Shown: positions 6,743 to 14,132 of the stretch, piece after piece
How the letters are laid out: each line of letters opens with the position of its first letter
Numbering within the stretch: the stretch's first letter is position 1
From: CAUZEO01 sp963578625
Lineage (GTDB): Bacteria; Verrucomicrobiota; Kiritimatiellia; SLOV01
Length of the DNA: 25,706 nt
Direction of reading: 5' to 3'
Assembly (NCBI GenBank): GCA_963578625.1
Contig: CAUZEO010000032.1
Coordinates: forward strand, 1 to 25,706
Program-made: the position numbers and the translations under genes
Notes under the pieces: generated by a model
What the model saw: only the letters and a program-made list of their open reading frames with translations
What the model was told of the DNA's origin: nothing
Databases searched by the model: none

Positions 6743-7504
6743 CTTTTCATCCAGCGCCAGCGCCTCCTCCACCGCGGGTGGAAACAGTTCCACGACATCG
6801 CCTTCGAGGCGCAGGGTTACGCAGGAAAGGCCGTCGTGGTCGGTTTCTCCGCGATTGATGATGACGTAGGGGACGCCGCGCTGTGCCGCGATGAGAGGAA
6901 TCGTCGCGGCGGGATTTACGGTGAGAGTGGTCCCGAGTGCGATCACCATGTCTGCATCGCCGGCAGCATCTGATGCGCGCCGCATATCGTTCTCCCGCAG
7001 CGGTTGCCCGAAGCTGATGGTGGCCGGTTTCAAGAACCCGCCGCACTTGCAGACCGGTGGTTCCCGATGTTTTCGGAAGGCTTCGAAGTGTTGTTCGGGG
7101 TCGGTGAGGTCGCCGCAGGACTGGCATTCAACCCGACGATTGGTGCCGTGCACCTCAACCAGGAGTTCGGCCGATGTCCCGGCCTCGGTGTGCAACCCGT
7201 CGATGTTTTGTGTGACGAGGAGCGTCATTTTCCCGGCATTTTCGAGCCGGGCCACTGCCTGGTGGGCCGCGTTCGGCTTTGCCTGCCGAAAGCCTTTCCA
7301 TCCTTCGAGCTTGTACTCCCAGTGCTCGATGCGCGCAGCCTCGGAGGTCATAAAATCCTGGTAGTAGACCGGCTGTCGGGTCTTCCAGATCCCATTGGGC
7401 CCTCGGAAGTCGGGAATTCCGCTTCCCGTCGAAATCCCGGCGCCCGTGAACAGGAGAATTCTGCGGTGGTCGCGGATCAGTGTAGAAAGTGAGTTGCCAT
7501 CCAT
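6740..7504 (-). CDS. cobB: Sir2-family NAD-dependent protein deacylase
   Basis: The 254-residue protein has all sirtuin hallmarks. They are GAGIST at 21-26 and PDFRG at 31-35 for NAD binding, TQNIDGLH at 98-105, the catalytic H119 in VEVHG, a zinc site from CQSC (C127, C130) and CKC (C152, C154), and GTTLTVNPA in the distal NAD loop. It should remove acyl groups from lysines in the cytoplasm, consuming NAD. Length is normal for bacterial CobB/NpdA types. The gene stands alone: its stop lies inside a dispersed repeat, and its start is about 360 bp from the divergent htrA-like gene. No strong ribosome-binding site is visible. Family call is firm, symbol generic. Confidence 0.93.
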   Translation of the reverse strand: MDGNSLSTLIRDHRRILLFTGAGISTGSGIPDFRGPNGIWKTRQPVYYQDFMTSEAARIEHWEYKLEGWKGFRQAKPNAAHQAVARLENAGKMTLLVTQNIDGLHTEAGTSAELLVEVHGTNRRVECQSCGDLTDPEQHFEAFRKHREPPVCKCGGFLKPATISFGQPLRENDMRRASDAAGDADMVIALGTTLTVNPAATIPLIAAQRGVPYVIINRGETDHDGLSCVTLRLEGDVVELFPPAVEEALALDEK

Positions 7505-7536
7505 GCAGTCAGTATACCCACCGGCCCCGGGCGTAG

Positions 7537-7580
7537 CGCGGAATTTATTCCGCGTCTGGAGTTTCGGACTTCAGTCCGCA
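7537..7580 (+). repeat. Palindromic intergenic repeat, left copy
   Basis: It contains CGCGGAAT-TT-ATTCCGCG followed by CGGACT-TC-AGTCCG, two small hairpins. The same pair occurs inverted at 7751-7792, about 170 bp away. This looks like a REP-type doublet. Confidence 0.8.
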
Positions 7581-7750
7581 GGGGGAGAAATTCTGGCTGA
7601 GCCACTAGAATAGGAGCCTGGGGATAATCATGGCAGGAACGGCAGGCCAATCCTTGCTCACGCGCTCTCGCAACGGAAAAATGTGGGATATAAGCGGCTG
7701 GGCGAATGGCCGAAATCTCTTCACAGGGTTCGGCCTGGCGGCCGCCCCAC
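7581..7750. other. Non-coding interior between inverted palindromic repeats
   Basis: About 170 bp with no plausible ORF, RNA fold or promoter that I can recognise. It is enclosed by the inverted repeat pair, so the whole 7537-7792 block could be a small non-autonomous element or a two-copy REP cluster. Confidence 0.4.
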
Positions 7751-7792
7751 CGCGGACTGAAGTCCGCGACTCCTAAACGCGGAATAAATTTC
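7751..7792 (-). repeat. Palindromic intergenic repeat, right copy (inverted)
   Basis: CGCGGACT-GA-AGTCCGCG is followed by CGCGGAATAAATT. On the minus strand this matches 7537-7580 apart from a few substitutions in the linker between the two hairpins. Confidence 0.8.
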
Positions 7793-7799
7793 CTGCTTC

Positions 7800-7828
7800 T
7801 CGACAATCGGTGCGGCGGCGATTAGGAT
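7800..7828 (+). promoter_or_regulatory. Possible sigma-70-type promoter for the htrA-like gene
   Basis: TCGACA (7800-7805) and TAGGAT (7823-7828) are separated by exactly 17 bp and lie about 37 bp upstream of the start codon. The -35 box matches consensus at 5 of 6 positions and the -10 box at 4 of 6. This is a sequence-only guess. Confidence 0.3.
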
Positions 7829-7864
7829 GGTGTTTCCCCTTTCAATGAAGGAGGTGTGCCGAAA

Positions 7865-9370
7865 ATGAGTAGAGTGAATGTGCGAACGATCAGTGTAATT
7901 GTCCTGGGGTGTCTATGGGCCGGTGCGGGATTCGGTCGTGATCAGGACGTCCGCGACGCCATCGTCAAGATTTATACCGTTCACAACAGGCCCAACTACT
8001 ACAATCCCTGGTCCATGTACGGGCCGCGGCGAACCACCGGCTCCGGATGTGTCATCGAGAAGAATCGAATCCTGACCAATGCGCATGTCGTCAGTGACCA
8101 AACGTTTATCCAGGTTCGGAAAAACGGCGATCCCAAACGCTACCAAGCCCATGTACTCGCCGTTTCACACGAGGCGGACCTTGCGCTGCTCACCGTGGAC
8201 GACGAATCGTTCTTCGAAGATGTGCGCGCCCTGAAATTCAACGGACTTCCCAACACGCAACAGGAAGTCCTGGTGTACGGCTTTCCGCTGGGCGGAGATA
8301 CCCTCAGCATTACCAAGGGGGTGCTGTCGCGAATCGAACATCAAACGTATGCGCACAGCTCCTGCAACTTCCTTGCTGGCCAGATCGACGCGGCCATCAA
8401 CCCTGGGAATAGCGGCGGACCGGTGATTGTCGGCAACGAAATCGTGGGCGTTGTAATGCAATCGATCAGCAGCGCGGAGAATGTCGGATACATGGTCCCG
8501 ATGCCGATCATCGATCATTTCATGAAGGACATCGAAGACGGTTCCTACGACGGGTTTCCAAGCATTGGAGTGACGATGCAGGACATGGAAAACCCGTCTC
8601 TCCGAACGCGCCACCAGGTGCCCGAGGAAACAACGGGTGTTCTGGTGACGAGGATCCTCATCAACTCACCTTCCGACGGCGTCCTGGAAACAAATGATGT
8701 CATCACCGCTGTGGCCGGTCACGATGTGGCCAACGATGGGACGGTCGAGTTTCGGGCCGACCAGCGAACCGCGGTGTCCTACTTCGTTCAGGAAAGTCAG
8801 ATCGGCGGTTCGATTGAGGTGACGATTCTGCGGAAAGGTAAGGAAGTTGAGGTCGTGCTCGATCTTGACCGCTCGTTGCGCGAAGATTTTCTCATTCAAC
8901 GGGAGATCTACGACACTCTGCCGTCCTACTACATTTTCGGCGGGATCGTATTTTGCCCTCTGAGTAAGAACTACCTGCGGGAGTGGGGGTCGAACTGGTA
9001 TAACGCCGCCCCGAAGGACTTCATTTCTATCCTCGGAAGCAATCACGTGACGCCGGATCTGGATGAAATCGTGTTCGTGAGCAAGGTCCTCGCAGCCGAT
9101 GTGAATCTCGGTTATCATAACTTCGCAAACTGGATCGTAACCCACGTAAACGAGCAACCGATTCGGAACCTTCGAGAACTTATTTCGATCATCGAGTCCG
9201 ACAACGGCAATCCGTACATCGAATTAAAGAGCGCATCCGGGCGGATGCTTGTGCTGAATCGCGAAAAGGTTGCAGCCTCACACGAAGAGATTCTGGAGTT
9301 ATATCGAATCCAGGCAGATCGCTCTCCCGATCTGTTGGAGGCTGAACAAGGGGTGGAGGATGCCAACTGA
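7865..9370 (+). CDS. HtrA/Deg-type serine protease with PDZ-like C-terminal half
   Basis: I choose ATG 7865 over GTG 7856 because the Shine-Dalgarno AAGGAGG at 7848-7854 is then 10 bases away instead of 1. A hydrophobic N-terminal signal (TISVIVLGCLWAGAGFG) predicts export. The trypsin-like domain has catalytic H74 (TNAHVV), D105 (EADLALL) and S183 (GNSGGP) in the new numbering. From about residue 225 there is a PDZ-like module (GVLVTRILINSPSDGVLETN), and near residue 395 a second weaker one ending NPYIELKSASG. The 501-residue length and long region between PDZ modules recall Deg9-like proteases of plants and bacteria more than DegP. It probably handles misfolded or signalling proteins in the envelope. 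It is followed by an exported protein gene on the same strand after 61 bp. Confidence 0.9.
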   Translation: MSRVNVRTISVIVLGCLWAGAGFGRDQDVRDAIVKIYTVHNRPNYYNPWSMYGPRRTTGSGCVIEKNRILTNAHVVSDQTFIQVRKNGDPKRYQAHVLAVSHEADLALLTVDDESFFEDVRALKFNGLPNTQQEVLVYGFPLGGDTLSITKGVLSRIEHQTYAHSSCNFLAGQIDAAINPGNSGGPVIVGNEIVGVVMQSISSAENVGYMVPMPIIDHFMKDIEDGSYDGFPSIGVTMQDMENPSLRTRHQVPEETTGVLVTRILINSPSDGVLETNDVITAVAGHDVANDGTVEFRADQRTAVSYFVQESQIGGSIEVTILRKGKEVEVVLDLDRSLREDFLIQREIYDTLPSYYIFGGIVFCPLSKNYLREWGSNWYNAAPKDFISILGSNHVTPDLDEIVFVSKVLAADVNLGYHNFANWIVTHVNEQPIRNLRELISIIESDNGNPYIELKSASGRMLVLNREKVAASHEEILELYRIQADRSPDLLEAEQGVEDAN

Positions 9371-9390
9371 TCATCGTCCTCGAAGATAGC

Positions 9391-9416
9391 CGGATGAAAG
9401 TCCGCCGCCCGGCGGA
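9391..9416. repeat. Small hairpin sequence between htrA-like gene and next ORF
   Basis: CGGATGAAAGTCCG resembles the CGGACTGAAGTCCG palindrome at 7752-7767, and CCGCCGCCCGGCGG next to it can also fold. It may be a decayed copy of the same repeat family. Confidence 0.35.
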
Positions 9417-9431
9417 TCTCCCCCGTTGCAG

Positions 9432-10853
9432 ATGAAATTCTCGGTGCTGATTCTTGCGGGATTGGCGCTTATCGCCGTGTCGGGTTTCGCGGAGGAAGAA
9501 CTGCCGGGCGAACCATCTTATTCGACGTTCGAGAATGCGGCGTTCGACTACTGGCGTGCGTCGGCGTTGCTTCGACCGATTGCGAGCCGCGCAGACTTTG
9601 AAATCGTTCTATTCGCGGAGCGGGATGTAGCGGATCTTCCGCCTTCCGTCTTCGCCCATTGCCCCGAAGTCGGTCGGTGGCTGCTGGGGGACCGGGAAAT
9701 GGCTCGTGCCCTGCGAGACGCCGGTTCAAAAACCTATTGTGCATTCAATCCGCAGGGACCGCTCTCTGCTTCGCCCGATTTACGCTATCTCCTCCCCCTG
9801 ATGCGCTCGGTGATGACCCGGGCCATCACGTATGCCCATGCGATGGAATTTGTGAGGAAGGCGGGGGAAGCCTCCGCAGTGTACGCGGATCTGTTTCGCA
9901 TGCTCGATCACTTGAATTCAGATCAATCGTGGGCGTCCTCATTCTATGCCATCGGCCAGCTTCCGATTTTGATTCGGGCCGTAGAAGGCTTCCTCTCCCG
10001 CCGGCCACCGCGGGAGGATTTGGAGCCGCTGATTGCCTATTTTGAACAACTTCAATATCCGCACTATTCTCCGTGTACCTACTTGCACAACGAAATGCGC
10101 CAGTACGAGCGCTGGCTGATAAAGGAGGCGGGCCCCGCTGAAAAAAAACTGGCGCAGCTATACGGGGACCGGTCGGACAAGCCTGCCGTTGAACAACTCG
10201 TGCAATTGGACGAAGCAGAGCGACGGGCACTCCTGGTCACCTGGCTGCGCGGTTACGAAGATGAGATCAAGGACCTTTGCGCGGCTACGAATCTTCCCTA
10301 CCCGCAAGGGCTGCAGGCCGTCGCGGAGATTGACAACCGGATTCTCCAAATTCGTGACTCCCCGGATAAGCCGGACCTGAATCACGCGCTGCCGTTGTTT
10401 ATGCCCCCCATGAAAACTACCTATGAGAAGTACCTGGCCGCGGAGGCGATGCTCCGAATGGTTTATCATCTCCTGGTAGCCGCCGAATACCGCGATTTTG
10501 TGGGGGCATGGCCGGAATCCGCCGAGTTGGTCTTGCAGTTTGGGCAGGAGACGCTGCCGCCGGACCCTTTTACCGGCGGGCCTTTCAAGTACGACCACGA
10601 TAAGAAGGGCCCGCGTATTTCCACCGATGCGCCCAAATGGTTATTGAAAGAGGATCGGTTTATCCTCGCAATTGATTTGGGTAAAAGAGTCCAGCAGGAT
10701 GAAGATCGATTGAAGGAGTATCTGCGCGACAAGAAAAAATTGGAAAAGCAAAAGGAGGCCGAGCAGCGATCGGTCCACCAGAAATCGTCGAATCAACAGG
10801 AACCCGGAACCGGGCGCGGCGGAAATATCTCTCGCGCCAGAAACCGCCGATAG
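9432..10853 (+). CDS. Exported protein of unknown function
   Basis: Translation from ATG 9432 opens with a short signal peptide (MKFSVLILAGLALIAVSGFA). The rest is mostly helical, with no catalytic motif that I recognise. Near residue 380 there is FVGAWPESAELV followed by LPPDPFTGGPFKYDHDKKG. That P-x-DPF-x-G-x-P-x-Y pattern recurs near the ends of many uncharacterised exported PVC proteins. The last 70 residues are strongly charged and low complexity (KKKLEKQKEAEQRS...) and may be a coiled coil or disordered tail. It follows the htrA-like gene on the same strand, so it may be cotranscribed with it. Its stop codon and the convergent rplT stop are one base apart, with no terminator between them. 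Confidence 0.8.
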   Translation: MKFSVLILAGLALIAVSGFAEEELPGEPSYSTFENAAFDYWRASALLRPIASRADFEIVLFAERDVADLPPSVFAHCPEVGRWLLGDREMARALRDAGSKTYCAFNPQGPLSASPDLRYLLPLMRSVMTRAITYAHAMEFVRKAGEASAVYADLFRMLDHLNSDQSWASSFYAIGQLPILIRAVEGFLSRRPPREDLEPLIAYFEQLQYPHYSPCTYLHNEMRQYERWLIKEAGPAEKKLAQLYGDRSDKPAVEQLVQLDEAERRALLVTWLRGYEDEIKDLCAATNLPYPQGLQAVAEIDNRILQIRDSPDKPDLNHALPLFMPPMKTTYEKYLAAEAMLRMVYHLLVAAEYRDFVGAWPESAELVLQFGQETLPPDPFTGGPFKYDHDKKGPRISTDAPKWLLKEDRFILAIDLGKRVQQDEDRLKEYLRDKKKLEKQKEAEQRSVHQKSSNQQEPGTGRGGNISRARNRR

Positions 10854-10854
10854 C

Positions 10855-11199
10855 TTACTTCACTCGAGCAACGATGTCGGCGAAGCCCGCGGGATCGTGA
10901 ATCGCGATTTCGGAAAGCATTTTCCGATTCAGAGCGATGTTTGTCTTTGTCGTGCCTTCGATAAAACGACTGTAGGTGATGTCGTTCAAGCGGCAAGCCG
11001 CTGAAATGCGGGCGATCCAGAGCGAACGAAACTGGCGTTTCTTGAGCCGGCGATGCTCCGTGCTGTTTGCCATCGCGTGCTTTACGGACTGAATTGCCTG
11101 CCGAATCGTTTTGCTTCGGGCCCCGCGAAATCCCTTCGCCCGTTCCAGAATGCGTTTTCGTCGTTTTCGGGATGCAGGTGCGTTGGTTGATCTTGGCAT
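10855..11199 (-). CDS. rplT: 50S ribosomal protein L20
   Basis: The 114-residue basic protein is recognisable throughout. It has RKRRKRILERAKGFRGARSK, IRQAIQSVKHAMANSTEHRR, KKRQFRSLWIARISAACR and NDITYSRFIEGTTKTNIALN. L20 binds 23S rRNA early in large-subunit assembly. It is the last gene of the classic thrS-infC-rpmI-rplT order. Length is normal. In other bacteria L20 represses this operon by binding its mRNA; whether it does so here cannot be told from the sequence. The start has a purine-rich GAAAGAGAG upstream. Confidence 0.98.
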   Translation of the reverse strand: MPRSTNAPASRKRRKRILERAKGFRGARSKTIRQAIQSVKHAMANSTEHRRLKKRQFRSLWIARISAACRLNDITYSRFIEGTTKTNIALNRKMLSEIAIHDPAGFADIVARVK

Positions 11200-11221
11200 G
11201 AGAACTCTCTTTCCGCTGTCG

Positions 11222-11413
11222 TCAGGGCACGAGGTGTGTGAACCGCTTTTGGTCGGAGACGTGAACCATGGCGCCGCCGCGAAGATTCCGCTTGCGCTTT
11301 GTCGATTTGCAGTTGAGCAAATGGCGCCGGCCCGGCTGGTTCCGCTTGAGCTTGCCCGACGCGGTTCGCTTGAAGCGTTTGGCCGCGCCTTTATGTGTCT
11401 TCATTTTCGGCAT
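11222..11413 (-). CDS. rpmI: 50S ribosomal protein L35
   Basis: The 63-residue protein begins MPKMKTHKGAAKRFKRTASG and has the expected RNQPGRRHLL and KSTKRKRNLRG blocks. It is a small basic large-subunit protein. It lies 22 bp upstream of rplT and about 190 bp downstream of infC, the usual arrangement. AGGGG lies a few bases upstream of the ATG. Confidence 0.97.
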   Translation of the reverse strand: MPKMKTHKGAAKRFKRTASGKLKRNQPGRRHLLNCKSTKRKRNLRGGAMVHVSDQKRFTHLVP

Positions 11414-11602
11414 GATAAAACCCCTGAATTCGACCCATTACTCAGCTCCGGTCGCCTTCGAGAAGCGTGCATATGTACGGCAGATCCGGAAGGGCGTCCA
11501 GACTTTATGCGAAAAATATTGGGAAAAGAGGCGAGCTGGATGACGGAGATAGAAAATTCCGATAAATTCGACCGTTTCCGGCACTCGGTCGTCGTTGTGA
11601 GC
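11414..11602. other. infC-rpmI spacer
   Basis: About 190 bp, longer than usual for this operon. It could carry an L20-binding or other regulatory fold. I do not see a clear intrinsic terminator, so no structure is claimed. Confidence 0.3.
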
Positions 11603-12205
11603 CTAGGCCCTACTTTCCCCCGCGGGGGCTTTTTCCTTGGTTTTTTCTTCTTTTTTCCGTCCGCTTCCGCCTCCGGTCTTGATCGGTGACAGTAGCATGA
11701 CGAGATTTCGGCCAATCATGCGGGGCAACTGCTCCGCGGTTGCCTTATCCTTTAGATCCTCAATAACCCGGTTCAAAACATCGAAACCGAATTCGCGGTG
11801 ATCGTTTTCCCGGCCCCGGAAATAAAGGGAACATTTTATCCGGTGCCCCTGCTCAAGAAACTCCAGGCCCCGGCGTAGCTTGGTCTGGTAGTCATGCTCC
11901 CCGACATTCGCATGGAATTTGATCTCTTTGACCCGCGTTTGACCGCTCTTCTTGCCCTTCTCTTTCTTTCCCAACTCGTACTTGTATTTTCCGTAGTCCA
12001 TAACTCGACAGACGGGTGGCCGGGCGGTGGCCGAAACTTCGACAAGGTCGAGTTCTCGTTTCCTCGCCAGTGCCAGTGCTTCACTAGTAGGGACGACGCC
12101 TACCTGACTGCCGTCAAAGTCGACAAGGCGAACTTCGGGGACGCGAATCTTGTGATTGACTCGCGTCATATCACGGGGATAGCGGTTAGTACGATTCTGG
12201 CGAAT
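11603..12205 (-). CDS. infC: Translation initiation factor IF-3, AUU start proposed
   Basis: IF-3 binds the 30S subunit and checks initiator tRNA and start codon. The N-domain (VNHKIRVPEVRLVDFDGSQ), linker (PPVCRVMDYGKYKYE), and C-domain (RVKEIKFHANVGEHDYQTKL, RGRENDHREFG) are all present, with a lysine-rich tail. The first ATG is at 12169, but the frame extends upstream through RQNRTNRYPRD to ATT at 12205. A GGAGG at 12216-12212 lies 6 bases before that ATT, while nothing comparable precedes the ATG. AUU starts are known for infC in enterobacteria, where IF-3 represses its own translation through that codon, so I extend the gene by 12 codons. A second ATT at 12208 is the less well spaced alternative. 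Confidence 0.93.
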   Translation of the reverse strand: MRQNRTNRYPRDMTRVNHKIRVPEVRLVDFDGSQVGVVPTSEALALARKRELDLVEVSATARPPVCRVMDYGKYKYELGKKEKGKKSGQTRVKEIKFHANVGEHDYQTKLRRGLEFLEQGHRIKCSLYFRGRENDHREFGFDVLNRVIEDLKDKATAEQLPRMIGRNLVMLLSPIKTGGGSGRKKEEKTKEKAPAGESRA

Positions 12206-12216
12206 AATTAGCCTCC
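12205..12216 (-). promoter_or_regulatory. Ribosome-binding site setting the AUU start of infC
   Basis: Minus-strand GGAGG (12216-12212), spacer CTAATT, then ATT. The spacing decides in favour of the AUU codon over the ATG 36 bases downstream. Confidence 0.7.
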
Positions 12217-12253
12217 GGGGTTGTGGTGAGTGACTCCAAAAAACATCGATTGA

Positions 12254-14017
12254 TCAGCATGAGCCGGCCGGCTCAGACGGTGCGCCCTTGGATGAAACTT
12301 CTGCTCCAAGTTTCTCTACGAATGCCTGCAATTTCATCGCGCCCTGATCGCCGGCCACGCGGCTCCGCACGGCCACTTCCGCCTGCTCCATCTCTTTCGG
12401 ACCAACGATCAGCATATATGGGACTTTTTCCAACTGTGCGTTGCGGATTTTCGCTCCAACTTTTTCGGAACGAGTATCCACGGATACGCGAAACTCTTCG
12501 TCAGACAAACGCTGGCAAATTTGCTCTGCGTAGTCCAGTTGTTTTTCGGTCAAAGGCAGCACCCTGACCTGCTCGTGAGCGAGCCAGAGGGGGAAGGCGC
12601 CTGCGAAATTTTCCAGTAAAATGCCGAAAAACCTTTCCATACTGCCAAAAAGCGCCCGATGCACCATGTAGGGCTGATGCGATTGGCCGTCTTCGCCGGT
12701 ATAGGTCATATTGAACCGGGCAGGTAGGTTAAAATCGAATTGGATGGTGCTCATTTGCCACTCTCGGCCGATGGTATCCCGGATCTTCATGTCGATTTTC
12801 GGCCCATAGAAGGCACCTCCGCCGGGATCGACCTCGTACGGCAACCCGGCATCCTGCAGCGCAGATTCCAATGAATCGGTCGCTTTTACCCACTGTTCGT
12901 CGTCTCCCACCGCTTTATCGGGCCGGGTCGCAAGGTAGTAGCTGATCTCGGTGAACCCGAATGCAGCCCACAGATCGATCGCAAAGCGGATGACTTCACT
13001 GATTTCGTCCTTGATCTGCTCTTCGGTGCAGAAGATGTGCGCATCGTCCTGGGTGAAGCCGCGCACCCGGAGCAACCCGTGCAGCACGCCCGCCTTCTCA
13101 TACCGGTACACCGTCCCGAGCTCTCCCATGCGGATCGGAAGCTCGCGATAGGAACGTTTTCGCGACTGGAAAATCTTGATGTGGAACGGGCAATTCATCG
13201 GCTTTGCGTAGTACTGGTTGCCGTCGACATCCATGGGCGCAAACATGCCCTCGGAATAGAAATCCAGATGTCCCGACGTTTCCCATAGCTTGGATCGGCC
13301 GATGTGCGGGGTGTAGACCAGGTCGTACCCTGCCTTGTAGTGCGAGTCCCGCCAGTACGATTCGATCAGCGTCCGTACCCGCGCGCCTTTGGGATGCCAC
13401 AGAATCAATCCGGGCCCGATATCGTCCTGGATGCTGAATAGATCGAGCTCTTTGCCGAGTTTGCGGTGATCCCGTTTCTTCGCTTCCTCGAGCTGCTTGA
13501 GGTACACGCGCAACAGCTTATCGGTCGGGTGCGCCGTTGCGTAGACGCGCTGGAGCATCGGGTTGGTTTCGATGCCGTGGAAATAGGAGCCGGCGACCGA
13601 CAGTAGTTTGAAGGCCTTGATCTTGCCGGTGCTCTCCACGTGCGGCCCCCGGCATAAGTCAAGGAATTCACCGTTGCGGTATAAGGTGATCTGGTCGCTT
13701 TCCGGAATTTCGCCCAGCCGCTCAACCTTGTAGCGCTGGCCCTTCTCGTCGATGATGCCCCGTGCTTCTTCTCTCGATACCTCCATCACCTCGAACGGCT
13801 GATCTTCGGCGACGATCTTGTTCATTTCCGCCTCGATGCTTTCGAAGTCCTCCGGGGTCAATCGGTGCGGCATATCAAAATCGTAGTAGAATCCGTCCTC
13901 GGTCGGCGGTCCGATATCCAGTTGGACGTCTTCGAACAGTCGGCACACGGCGGCGGCCATGACGTGCGCGGCGCTGTGCCGCATGCGATATAAATCTGAG
14001 TTTGGGTCGAGTTTCAT
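12254..14017 (-). CDS. thrS: Threonyl-tRNA synthetase lacking the TGS domain
   Basis: The 587-residue protein charges tRNA-Thr. It starts almost directly at the editing domain (RHSAAHVMAAAV; HxxxH plus CRGPHVESTG). The class II catalytic core follows (RSKLWETSGHLDFYSEGMF, MNCPFHIKIF with the zinc cysteine, RVRGFTQDDAHIF, HRALFGSMERFFGILLE), then the anticodon-binding domain (VRVLPLTEKQLDYA to ARV-type end). The usual N-terminal TGS domain of about 60 residues is absent. An in-frame TAG lies two codons upstream of the ATG, so it is not a start-choice artefact. The usual total is about 640 residues. The gene heads thrS-infC-rpmI-rplT, with 48 bp to the infC AUU. No clear Shine-Dalgarno precedes the ATG. 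Confidence 0.96.
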   Translation of the reverse strand: MKLDPNSDLYRMRHSAAHVMAAAVCRLFEDVQLDIGPPTEDGFYYDFDMPHRLTPEDFESIEAEMNKIVAEDQPFEVMEVSREEARGIIDEKGQRYKVERLGEIPESDQITLYRNGEFLDLCRGPHVESTGKIKAFKLLSVAGSYFHGIETNPMLQRVYATAHPTDKLLRVYLKQLEEAKKRDHRKLGKELDLFSIQDDIGPGLILWHPKGARVRTLIESYWRDSHYKAGYDLVYTPHIGRSKLWETSGHLDFYSEGMFAPMDVDGNQYYAKPMNCPFHIKIFQSRKRSYRELPIRMGELGTVYRYEKAGVLHGLLRVRGFTQDDAHIFCTEEQIKDEISEVIRFAIDLWAAFGFTEISYYLATRPDKAVGDDEQWVKATDSLESALQDAGLPYEVDPGGGAFYGPKIDMKIRDTIGREWQMSTIQFDFNLPARFNMTYTGEDGQSHQPYMVHRALFGSMERFFGILLENFAGAFPLWLAHEQVRVLPLTEKQLDYAEQICQRLSDEEFRVSVDTRSEKVGAKIRNAQLEKVPYMLIVGPKEMEQAEVAVRSRVAGDQGAMKLQAFVEKLGAEVSSKGAPSEPAGSC

Positions 14018-14132
14018 ATTCTATTCAAGTTTGTCACGGAAAGGAGGGATGATAGTTTACCCCCCAATTCGATCAAGTTAATTGGAGAATGAATCACCCA
14101 TCATCTACCAGGTGCGGGAGATCCCGGCAACC

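Noticed and set aside
14082..14132. TTG-initiated N-terminal extension of the Mrr-like protein
   Set aside because: No ribosome site precedes it and the added 17 residues have no recognised conservation, but it is not excluded.
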